In this document: positions 12,748-24,491 of the stretch, piece by piece | Layout of the letters: the number at the start of each line of letters is the position of its first letter | How positions within the stretch are numbered: position 1 is the stretch's first letter | Assembly: GCA_003024785.1 (NCBI GenBank) | Contig: PUQB01000065.1 | Coordinates: 329,050-393,049 of the forward strand | Direction: 5' to 3' | From: Selaginella tamariscina | Lineage: Eukaryota > Streptophyta > Lycopodiopsida > Selaginellales > Selaginellaceae | DNA: 64,000 nucleotides | Made by a program: the position numbers and the translations under genes | Notes under the pieces: model-generated | Database searches by the model: none | Told to the model about the DNA's origin: nothing | What the model saw: the letters and a program-made list of their open reading frames with translations, nothing else

Positions 12748-13170
12748 TGCCAGTTTATGATCAGGTTAAACCGGTTTAAACCAGTTTATGATCAGGTTAA
12801 GCCGGTTTATGACAACATTAAGCAGGTTAAGCCGGTTAAGAAGGAGGTTAAACCGTTTACGATCGTATAGATACAGATGGTGAAGACAAGGTTAAGGAGT
12901 TTAAACAGGTTTATGTCTTAACATGAAGGATTCATTAACGTTAAACCTGGAGAAGCTGAACGACAATGTGTCATTGAGGACACATAAGCTCTTTGAGAAA
13001 GAAGACGAAGAACCAAGGAGATTAAGTTCTAAGCAGGCTGATAAGCAGAGGTTATAGCCGATTTAATGAAGAGAGATTAAGTTCTAAACACCTTGGATGT
13101 TCATAAGGTGCCTTAGATTGATGCTGCAAGTGTGAGAACGAAAAGGACATAAGGTTTGTATAAAATAAAC
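12748..13170 (+). pseudogene. Degraded copy of IST1-like C-terminal exon
   Basis: Repeats of the type GTTTATGATCAGGTTAAGCCG encode KPVYDQV-like units. They are followed by KEFKQVY-, LNLEKLND-, LFEKEDEE- and LSSKQ-like stretches, the reverse-complement match of 24492-25015. Frames are broken in several places and a block is deleted. It sits at the outer edge of the left arm of the large palindrome and so marks the extent of the inverted duplication. Confidence 0.7.
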
Positions 13171-14171
13171 AGTTTGTTAAACTTGTAAAATTCATTACAG
13201 TTTTGCTTTGTGTTAAATATATTATTTTTTATTGTGCGAGCGTGTACATGACATATACGTTGCATGCACATGTATATATCATAATAAACTTATCTTACAT
13301 ATAACCTTGAAATTAAACATTATAGAAAATTCCTAGAATATACTTGTATACAGTAATATTCTTAACCTATGCTTAAATATAATAGAATATGCTAGATTTA
13401 TTTTAAATGAATAATTTATTTTCAATTTAACAAAAATAGGGAGAGAACACACTTAGAGAATCTAAATTAATGGAATTTATTTCTACTTCTAAATGAACTA
13501 GCAAGCATTAAAGTATACATATATTAGTACACCTATGCACATGTGCATCAAAACATTATTCTAGTTAATTATATTACCTATACTTGTGTGTTTAGAAATG
13601 CTTAAAATAATTATTAAGTACAAATTAAAATGTTAATTTTATGAATTCATTATAAGAAAAACTACACACACGAATTTACAAATAAATTTAAATATATATA
13701 AACTTGTATACATATTTGTTATATATTTTATTTCTCATAAGCAATACTTATATATAGCTTACTAGTTATACAATAATAATTACATATTATGAAACATGAA
13801 GCATAGCCAAACTTGTTTATTGCTTCTTTATATTTTCTTACAGAGAGTCCATTTCCTATATTAACTTACGGGCTGAAGTTTTCATTTGTTTAATATAAAC
13901 AAGCTTAAATAAATACATTAAGACCATTTCATGGTTAGGAAACTTATAACACTTTAAATATTTAATAAAAACTATTTCTTAAGTTATTTTATAGCATGTT
14001 AATATATATAATATATAACCAAATGAACTACACCACACAAGGCACGTATTCTCAAATACATTAACTAATGTTTAATAACAACCTAAGTTTGCACAACCTA
14101 TTAGTTTGTTTAATTGATACTAAATACAACACAAATTTATTAAACCGAGATTTACATGATTATACCAAAAT

Positions 14172-15248
14172 TTACATGAAAAAACTTGCAGCAACACCTA
14201 CAAAAGCTAGAGGCGACACAATCGTAGACAAGGCACCAGAACTTTTAGGAGGATGTGCAACATGATCATTTGGAGTAGGATCACTTGGAACAGGAGGGTA
14301 ACTTGGAGTAGCAGGATCACTTGGAACAGGAGGGTCACTTGGAGTAGCAGGATCACTTGGAACAGGAGGGTCACTTGGAGTAGCAGGATCACTTGGAACA
14401 GGAGGGTCACTTGGACTAGCAGGACCACTTGGAGCAAAAGGGTCAATTGGAGCAAAAGGGTCAATTGGAGCAAAAGGGTCAATTGGAGTAGCAAGATCAC
14501 TTGGAGTAGGAGCATAAACTGGACCACTTGGAACAGGAGCATAAACTGGACCACCTGGAGCACGAGTAGGAGCAGAATCATCAGTTTTATATCCATAGAT
14601 CTCTTGCACTCTTCTTATGTCATTGTTTGTTAACATGCGCTTGCATCCTTTGTGTTCTTGCCAATACATAACATCCTCCAGATTGTCATGAGTGGCTGAC
14701 AACCCGAGCATCTTGCCAATCATGTGCAGGGCTACGCTCTCTACGTCATAGCCCTTGGCAGTGCAGTTGTTCATCAACGGCTTGCAATCGTTGAACCCTA
14801 TGTGACCGATTCTCTTCTCTCCATCCACTGACTTCCATTTCCATGCAACTGGGTCTGCACCAGAGAAACACACGTAAATTCAATCACGAAACGTCTATAT
14901 AAGTACTGACCTGCACAATTCATGGTGCGGGTGATGTATAAAGATGTTGAGTAGTTCACTATGCATCGGATATTCGTAAAACCTTATCGGAATGAACTGG
15001 GACCACGTCTTGAACGCGTTGCGTACTGCATCTCGGAATTTTTCACGTGAGATAGTCCCCGAGGGTGGGGATGGATCATAAAAAGAGTATGAAATATCTT
15101 TGGACTTGTCAAAGAGAGAGAATTTCCAAGGAGTGGCGTGCAAATTATGGTGAGGTGGTGCAACAGGATGTGCAACACGACCAGAGTTGAGTCGTGCATA
15201 GCCACATGTTGCAATACAGAGGAGAACTAATAGGATGAACGTCTTCAT
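14172..15248 (-). pseudogene. Matrixin (MMP)-like gene, copy 2, inverted
   Basis: Exon 1 is 15248-14911 and exon 2 is 14854-14172, with a 56-bp GT-AG intron. Signal peptide, truncated matrixin domain, dead zinc motif (HMIGKMLGL...) and hydrophobic C-terminus are as in copy 1. After YGYKTDD comes a long Pro-rich linker built from PIDPFA units and PSDPPVPSDPAT units, absent in copy 1, then the same tail ending VAASFFM. Exon 2 is open throughout. Exon 1 has one extra base near 14943 relative to copy 1 (ACATCTTTATAC versus ACATCCTATAC), which shifts the frame before the intron. The two copies are therefore broken at different points. Secreted and probably membrane-anchored if made; protease activity is not expected. 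Confidence 0.75.
14280..14485 (-). repeat. Coding minisatellite in matrixin linker
   Basis: A 36-bp unit (plus strand ACTTGGAACAGGAGGGTCAC...) is present about four times at 14280-14415, and an 18-bp unit (GGGTCAATTGGAGCAAAA) three times at 14430-14485. Both periods are multiples of three, so the exon stays open and the linker length can vary. Confidence 0.85.
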
Positions 15249-15454
15249 AATTAACAACCTTTGAGACAACCTTTGTAAGGATTGCTATAGTACGATGCTT
15301 TAATAGCACGATGTGAAATAAGGACTTAAAAAAGGTAACCTTTTTTATATAAGTTTCCTTTTATAAAGGTACATAAATTATTTAATAATAATTTATTAAT
15401 TAATGCATTATCTTTAACTTAATAAAATTAAACTTTTAATCTAATTATTATCTT

Positions 15455-16145
15455 TAACTTGATTAATTAATCCACACACAATTAAATCTCCTTTTAATTC
15501 CATATGATTACACACACGCATGTATTTGGGTGGTCCTCGTGTTGTTTTCATGTTTACCGCATTCTCTCGTTTGTGTGGGAGAGATGAATATATGCATGCA
15601 CACAAACTGGTACACACCAATACACACACACTGTTTTGTATGTATGTATGTATATGTATGTATATGTATATATATGTCAAACTAGAAAGGAATAATAGTA
15701 TATACTACAAATGTACAACTATACATCATAATTACATGAAAAATATATAAATACATATTTGGACATATTATTTCTTGCACTTGGAAGCAAGGCTCTGTAC
15801 TTGTACTACGACAATCTCTCACAAGGCAAGTTGATTGGCTACCAACAAAATGCCGTGGAAAAGAGTGTTTGGTGAACAACATCTTTAAATTTATGAAATA
15901 TTCTCTGTTACACAACTGATACATGTGTATGTGTGTGTGTGTTTGTTGCATTCTTTAAGTTTGTGTGCATACATATATTCGATCTCTCTATATATATGTG
16001 CATGCGCGCGCGCACACACACACATGTATATTATGTTTTGTGTATGTGTGTGTGTATATATACATATACATATGTATATGTATGTATATATGTGTGTGTG
16101 TAGGAATTAGCGATTGTCCTAAAAAAGTTTGGAAGAAAGAGAAGT
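15455..16145. repeat. TG/CA-rich repeated segment, copy 2
   Basis: Direct-orientation copy of 31-845, although the adjacent matrixin gene is inverted relative to copy 1. The junction near 15440 is therefore a rearrangement point. Open frames come from dinucleotide runs. Confidence 0.7.
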
Positions 16146-17757
16146 GGAAAATTAATGATTTAATTTTTGTTATTTAGTTTAGTTAATGAAAGTTTAAAGT
16201 TTTTATTAAGTAAAAGTAAGTAAAAATAATTATCATAACAATGTGTAAATACAATGCAATAAACAAACCTAAAAAGAAATGAAATAAACTAAAAAAAAAA
16301 ATAAAAGGGAAAACAATACAATATTTAAGGTATAATTAAAAGTTAAGAAAACAAATTTGTGTTCAACTCCTAGTATGTTAATTATTTTTTAGAGATGTTT
16401 CTATGTTAATACAACAAAAACTAAGGATTTACATATTAATTATTTTTTAGAGATGTTTTTTATCCATCTTCAGTGAATAACATTAATGATTAAGCTCATT
16501 CATGAGTAAACCTATAAAATTAAGAGTCTAATTTATGAATAAATTCGATTTCACGATCATTAAATAGTTAAGCCAGACATATATCTACAATAGGAACGTT
16601 TAATATAAGGAATTTGTCAATGCAAGAGTACAAGAATACACATGCACATTATTTGTGTGAATCGAATGCAACGTGCTTGAGTGCAAGGGGTGGCGAAAAT
16701 AGTGACGTGTTATGTGTTGCTAAAAGAGATGAAGAAGAAGGTAGATATGGGAATTAAAAAAATATATATCTGCTAGAATTAAATTACCAAAAGAGACATG
16801 GTAAGAGTTGTATATGGCAATTCTCATGAAGATGCACAAAGCATACCCAAAAAACATGTGAGAATTGATTAAGCTAATAGTAATATATAATGAAAACATG
16901 TGAGAATAGATTAAGATTACATAAAGAAACTTAGGTGCAAGTTGAATGAGATGTTGTGGATTGGCAATAAACCCTAGCCAAAACCCTATCCATAACCACA
17001 CAAGTATAATTAGTTTAATTAAAGCCATTTAATATTTTCATTATTTAATTGATTTAACTTAAGTGATAAATTATAAAATATTTAATTTTGCGATTATGAG
17101 TTCAAATTCCTCAATTAATAATGTATTTTGTTCATGAATTATATTGATTATGTATAATATATGTTCTTATAATGCATCTCCTATCGTTTTACATATAAGA
17201 ACATATACATGTTTTAATATTTAATAAATATGTTTCTACCATGCATCTCCCATCTCTTATCTCTCTTTCATGCACACCCATATTTTAAACATTATGTAAT
17301 TCAAAAATAAAATATATTATATTTTGATAAACTAAAATATTCTTAAAGTAGAAAACTCTACTTAGTTTAGTTATAAAAGTTTAATTTATTGTCAAATTAT
17401 ATAATCTAAATGAAAAATAAATAAAATGTCTTATTACTATATTTTAATGAATTATAATATTATTTTTTACACCCCCAAACCAACTCTTGTTCATGAATCC
17501 CTTAATATTTTAGTAAAAAAAAATTATACCTTAGTATTTACAAAATTAAACATAATTTTTACCTTGTTTATTTTGCATTTTCCAACGATTGTTATCCTTA
17601 AGTATACATGTATATCATGCATATAATTATGTATCATTATTTATGTATCTATCTACATTCATGTATCATGGTATATTTAAGAGCGTGTAGCGTGTACGTG
17701 TACATGCTTATAATATAATGACACATTCATATATTTATTTATATGTGCATATATATA
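16146..17757. other. AT-rich inner left palindrome arm
   Basis: No gene supported. The sequence pairs inversely with 21473-22830. Short open frames have no recognisable protein features. Confidence 0.6.
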
Positions 17758-18191
17758 TGTTGGAAATAAGCATTCTTGAATAAATTAATTCTTTAATACA
17801 ACTTTTCAATCCCTAAGGTAAAGTGATTTAGAATATTAAAAATATTAACGTAATAAACTCATAACTTAAAATTATATATATGTTAACCATTTAATTTTTT
17901 GTTTAATTTAAATTAGTTAAGTTAAATTTTAAGGAAGAGTATCTTAAGCAACAAAAAATATCTAAATATCTATATCTATATAGGTATGTGTGTGTGTGTC
18001 TATATATATATATATATATACATATATTTTTTTGAGTATATGTGTATGAATATATAACTTTTTTTAAACATGTGAATGGAAATATAAGGACCTATGAATC
18101 TTAGGACTTAATGAAGAACTAAATTAAATATTATATATATGTATCAAGTGAACACAAAATATAGAACATGTTGTGTATATTAAAATATGTG

Positions 18192-18265
<74 letters not shown>

Positions 18266-21200
18266 TTAAATAGTAAGGATAGAGTATATTAACCAAGAAG
18301 GAACTAAATTAATTAAGTTATTATTCAATTTTACAATGAATCGTGTTTTTTAACATGTTAGATACCCTAGGGCTTTATCATTCTAATTTATATAAATAGA
18401 TAGATAAATAAAGAGGTATGTACATATACAAATAAATGTTCATTTTGATATTAAAATATATAAATTACAATTATGAAACAAAAAAAATACATTCCGTGTG
18501 TGTGAGTTTGTTTATCCTTAACATACAAGTAATATAAATACTAAGTGTCAATATGTCTAATGTTGGATGGTGTGGGTGTATGTATATATATATTAAATTA
18601 TATATTATATTGTATACATGCACTAATACATGCATATAATATGGTATATATATAGATATATGGGCAGATGCATATCCTTCAAAATGGCCTCTAGATAGAG
18701 ATTAGTCACCATGCCGTAATATGTATATAATACAAATATGTATGTTGAGTTATATATAGGTGTGTTCTACACACACTACACATATATGTGTATATACCTA
18801 GATTTTCAACTTGTTTGACATCATTGTTCATATGCATTAGAGGAAACCTACTATTTTTATATTATATTTAATAAGTTAGTTAAAATAACTTCTTAACATT
18901 AATTTATGAAAATGATATATGATGTATATACATGATACCTATATACATATACACACACATACATAAATTTGAATGATATAGTGATTATTCTTAAAAGGGA
19001 CTTGAATTTTATATCTTAAAACATTTTTGTATACACTTATTTTTGTCTCAAACTCTCACAAATATAACTCTAATGGATTATAAGTTCCATATTTCTTTTG
19101 TATCATCCTTAATTTTAAGAAAGCTTTTATTTTAAAGAAGTTTTTATTTAACATTATATATTCATGTACCTTTTATGAAAAATCTTATATATAATACGTT
19201 TATTTAGTGTGTCTGTTTGTAGGTTTGTTTATTTGTCAACAACACCTCATGAATGGTCATCTTAAATCTTATCAATGGTCATCTTCAATCCTATTTAACA
19301 ACCATCTTTACATGTCACTATTAAGGTTATTAAATGATGCATGTGTTCAATGCTTCATTAAATAACTATCTTAAATCTTAAATCCATGAGGCACTATCGT
19401 GGTCTTGAATTTATATGGCATGGGTACTTACATCTAATGGACATCATAAATGGGTCAAAACATAAAAGGATGAACCAAAAAATACTACTTTTTTTAAACA
19501 CTTTTTAGTACTTTCAACATAGTTAACTTGCACTGTTAAAGTATATGTGGCAAAATATGATTTGACCGCTCTATACCATTTGAAGGAAGACAAGGTACAC
19601 GTGGTTAGTTGTCATTGGACCATTGGCCAGCTTATCCATAACTAATGGTTCACTAGTTTTTTAAATTAATTTTTAATGTCCTCTAAAGTGGTCCACCCTT
19701 TCATGCTTTGACCCAAATCTTAAACCTATGTGGCACTATTAGAGTTTGAATTAAACATGGGTCATGCATGATGTGGGTGCCTAGAGATAACTTCACTAGA
19801 TTAAAGGTAATAATTAAGTTAAGTATAAACTTACTATGTTAAGGATAATAACTAGGTTAAAAATTCATCTTAATGATAAATTTAAAAGGTTAAGAATAAT
19901 AACTGGGATAAACTCACTAGCATTAAGGTTTTTTCACACCTAATTTACTTCAACAGAGGGTTGTGCCTCAACGACACAAGTTAAAGTTTACACTAATAAA
20001 AGAATAACAAGCTCTTGTTGGGAATCCATGAACTCTCCTACATATACCCTACCTTATTTATGTGACGAAACCCGGGTTGGCACGAAATGCTAACCCCTTA
20101 GTTAAATGAGATGAGTTTTAACTTAACCTAACTCCTACCCCTAAACCCTACTCAAGGGAGTGGGGAGACAACCCTAGGGCTAGGTCAACCCCATGGAATC
20201 TGGTAAAGTAACCCTTATTAAGAACCCAACCCTTAAGAACTTAAGCCCCTAGCTAACCAAGTCCATGAACGAGGCTCACTTTGTGAATCAGGATACGTGG
20301 ACCAGCCGAGTGGTTAAGGCGGCCGAGCAAGGCCTCAACCACTAGTTCTGCGGAACAAGAACTCAGGTTATGCCTTTAAGCTTGTGAGCATGTTTTCAGA
20401 TTAAAAAATTTGACTAACTCTTTGGAAGTGATGTACCCGGTCACAAAGGCGAGATCCTGCCAACGATAAGGATAATCTACCCTAAAGGTGGGACGTACCC
20501 CTGTCATGTGGAAGTTAGGGCGGCACAATAGAGAGTTGTGCCTTAATGATACAAGCTTAGCTTGCACTAGTAGGAGGTTAACAAGCTCTTTTTTGAACCT
20601 AGGAAGCCTCACTACATATACTCTACCTTATTTATGTGACGGAGCTCCCCCCATTTTCCTAAGTGAGTAAGTGGGTTGGCACGGAAATGCCAGCCCTTAA
20701 TGAAATGAGATGCCTCCTAAACCTAATTGGTATTAGGGCATGGTCAGGTCAACCCTAGTGTCCCTGACCCTTTTTGACAAGTTATACCAAAAACCTAATG
20801 TCAAACCAGAGGAGAGTTTTTTAAATGGAAGTGCTAGCTTCGTCTGCAAATACCTAATGACACCCAGCCAAACCATCACTAAATATCCAAGTGCACTATG
20901 CAGGCCTATTTCTTTTACATCTAGGGTTAGTCACACAACTCGGTAGGTAACAGCAGTCAAACTTCAAAGTAAAGGGTTGATCATAATAAAAACTATGACA
21001 TCAACCGTAGGGGTCTTCCTAACCCTATTTAACATACCAAACCCAGAAAACCTAAATGAGACATCAAAATCAGAGGCGAGTTTTTTAGATGGAAGTGCTA
21101 GCTTTGGAATTTCTTGTAAATACTTAATGATACTCAACTAAATCATCACTAAATACCTAAATGCACTAAACAGGTTTGTTTCTTTTACACCTAGTGCTTA

Positions 21201-21472
21201 TCACATAATTCAGTAGGTAACAACAATCAACTTTTAAAATAAAGGGTCGAGTCATTGGAAAAATTATAACATGTGGCACTATTGGGGTCATTGGATTAGG
21301 AATGGGTTATGCATGATGTGGGTGCCTAGAAATAAACTCACTAGATTAAAGGTAACAATTGGGTTAAGTATAAACTTACAAGATTAAGAATAATAACTAA
21401 GTTAAGAATAACAACTTGGATAAACTCATCAGCGTTAAGATAATTTACTCTTAAGGATGCTTATTTCCAACA
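17758..21472. mobile_element. Repetitive element at the palindrome centre
   Basis: It starts TGTTGGAAATAAGCATTCTT and ends with the inverse AAGGATGCTTATTTCCAACA, and it lies exactly between the two palindrome arms. Inside, about 19725-19940 and 21265-21472 are direct repeats (GGGTCATGCATGATGTGGGTGC and its variant), as are about 19955-20080 with 20530-20640 and 20797-20945 with 21060-21235. No coding capacity is recognised. It could be a non-autonomous DNA element or a rearranged LTR derivative. A (CT)n-(AT)n tract lies at 18195-18257. Confidence 0.45.
20283..20370 (+). other. tRNA-like fragment or SINE head
   Basis: CAGCCGAGTGGTTAAGGCGG is a good pol III A box of the Ser/Leu tRNA type. The expected B box (GGTTCGAATCC) is reduced to CAGGTTATGCC. 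I do not see a full cloverleaf, so this is a degenerate tRNA or a tRNA-derived SINE start, not a working tRNA gene. Confidence 0.4.
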
Positions 21473-23513
21473 TATATATGCACATACAAATAAATATATG
21501 AATGTATCATTATATTATAAGCATGTACATATACATGCTACACGACTCTTAAATGTATCATGATACATGAATGTAGATAGATACATAAATAATGATGTGA
21601 TTATGAACATATACATAACTGCATGTGCGATATACATTTATATTTAAAGATACAACCATTGGAAAATGCTATGCTTAATTTTTGTAAATATTAAAGTATA
21701 ATTCTTTTATTAAAATATATTATTCATGAATAAAATATATTATTAATTGAGGAATTTGAACTTACAATCACAAGATTAAATATCTTATGACTTACCAACT
21801 AATGAGATGGAACCTTACATTAAGTTAAATCAATTAAATAATGAAAATATAAACAATTTTAACTAAATTAATTATACTTGTGTGTCATCTAAGCCGTTCA
21901 TATGCAATGGACAGGGGTTTGGTTAGGGTTTATGAGTAATTCCCTTTCTTAGAGAATTTCATCTGACTTAGATATGGTCTTTGGGTAAGCTTAATTTATT
22001 CCTACATGTCTTCGTTATATATTACTACTAGCTTAATCTATTCTCACATGAGAATTACCATGTATAATTTCTTATTAGGTCCTTTTTAATAGGTTTAATT
22101 TGATCCTAGCAGGTATTTTTCTCATTAATTCCAAGATTTATCTTCTTCTTCAACTCATCCAGCAACACACAATAAGTCATTGCTCCTACCCCCCCCCCCA
22201 CACAACAAAGCAATTGAATCCGTGAAGCACCATGTGTTCACACAATGAATGTGTATGTATATGTGTAATATAGTATTGTATTTATATTCGTACTCTTCCA
22301 TTGACAAATTCCTTATTACTAGATATTCATACTGTAGATATATGTCTGACTTAACTATTTAATGATCTTGAACCCGAGTTTATCCATAAATTAGACACTT
22401 CATTTCATAGGTTTACTTCATGGGCTTAATGATTAACATTGTTCACCAAAAAATGTAAATCACTAGTTCTTAAGGTAAAAAACATCTCTAAAAAATAATT
22501 AAGATGTAAATCTCTAGTTTTTATTGTTTTTAAGGTAGAAACGTATCTAAAAAGTAATTAACACTCTAGAAGTCGAACACAAGTTTGTTTTCTTAGCTTC
22601 TTAATTATACTTTAATAATATTGTATTGTTTTCCCTTTTATTTTGATACAGTTTATTTCATTTGTTTCTAGGTTTGTTTATTGCATTGTATTTACACATT
22701 GTTATAATAATTATTTTTACTTAATAAAAACTTTAAAATTTCATTAACTAAACTAAACAACAAAAACTAAATCATTAATTTTCCACTTTTCTTTCTTTTT
22801 CCAAACGTTTTTAGGCAATCACTAATCCCTACACACACACGTATGTATATATATATACATACATGTACACACACACAAAATTATAATATATATATATGTG
22901 TGTGTGTGTGTGTTGTGTGTGTGTGTGTGTGCATATATATAGAGAGATGAATATAAGCATGCACACAAACTTAAAGAATGCAGCAAAACAACATGGGCAC
23001 CCACACATGTAATACATAGCATTAAGAATAATATTATAAATTAACTTTGGAATATTCATATAAAGAAACAATTAAGTTTGGCTATGCTTCATGTTTCATA
23101 AAATATAATATGTAATTATTATTGTATAACTAGTAAGCTATATATAAGTATTGCTTATGAGAAATAAAATATATAACAAATATGTATACAATTTATATAT
23201 ATTTAAATTTAGTTTTTCTTATAATGAATTCATAAAATTAACATTCTAATTTATACTTAATAATTATTTTACGCATTTCTAAACATACAAAGTATAGGTA
23301 ATATAATTCACTATAAGAATGACTTCACACCTAAGAATAATGTTTTATGCACATGTGCATAGGTGTACTAATATTCTCTATGTTCTCTTCCTATTTTGTT
23401 AAATTGAAAATAAATTATTCATTTTAAAATAATCTAGAAGATTCTCTTATATTCATATTTTAAGAATATTACTGTATATAAGTATATTAAAAGAATTTAC
23501 ACATATTGTCCCT
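21473..23513. other. Inner right palindrome arm
   Basis: No gene. It mirrors 15950-17757 up to about 22990. It then jumps to sequence matching 2546-3200 and the inverse of 13340-13830, skipping the matrixin gene. It contains (TG)n at about 22897-22931 and a C-run at about 22190. Confidence 0.6.
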
Positions 23514-24367
23514 GTGTAAACCATAGTTACGAACACGGCCGGGATCCTAGCCGTGGTCATCATGTTTCACGAACACAGCCATGGGTCGTGTTCCTACGGC
23601 TGTGTTCGTGAACAGTGTGTCATGTTACGAACACGGGCCGTGATCCCGGCGACACGGCCGAGATCACGGCCCGTGTTCGTAATATAAACACTATTAGAAT
23701 ATTCTTAGTTGAATAACTTTAGGGCATACGGCATCACCACAGGAACGGCAGCAGCAATCCAAGGCACAAAAAAGCATGGCGCAGCAATCCAACACTATGA
23801 AAGCATCCTTCTCCGCGACAGTGGTAATTTTGTATATATAATAATGTACATTTGCATATATATGTATGAGAATACTTATAAACACACACACACACATATA
23901 TATTTATATAAAATTTAAACTATAACATGTAAAAACGTGGAGTTTTAGATTAATATGTACAACATATCCAAATATTATATTCTATATAAGCTAGACATGT
24001 ATATGATGTATTTTATTTTATTTTATTTCTTTTTTGAAGAATGCAGCATATTTATAAAAGAGGTTTTGACAACCAGCTTATATATGATAAAAAACCACAT
24101 TTTTAAGTTAATGTATACATAATTTGGCATGTATATGTTTTCTTTAAATACATATTTTTTTGAGTTTTTATATTTTATTAATTAATTAAGGTTTATTTTA
24201 TTATAATTAATATAAAAGTAATTGTGTGCGAGCTAGAATAATTCATTAATATTCACTAGAATATTCGTGAGCCATCGTGAGCCGTGATCGTCTTCCATGA
24301 TTGGGTTCTTAAAATCTGAGGTTCGTGTTCGTGTTCCGTGTTCGTGTTCGTAACTATGGTGTAGACC
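23514..24367. mobile_element. Small TIR element with internal GC-rich palindromes
   Basis: The left end has ACCATAGTTACGAACACGG and the right end the inverse CGTGTTCGTAACTATGGT. The first 180 bp contain repeated, inversely arranged ACGAACACGGCC / GGCCGTGTTCGT blocks (for example 23625-23645 and 23660-23682), able to form hairpins. The corresponding place in the left palindrome arm (about 13300-13330) lacks the insert. No transposase is seen, so it is non-autonomous. Confidence 0.6.
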
Positions 24368-24491
24368 AAGGTTATATGTAAGATAAGTTTATTATGGGTA
24401 TAGGAACGTATATGTCCTGTACTCGCACGCACTATAAAAAATAATATAATTAACACAAAGCAAAACTGTAATCAAGTTCAACAAACTGTTT

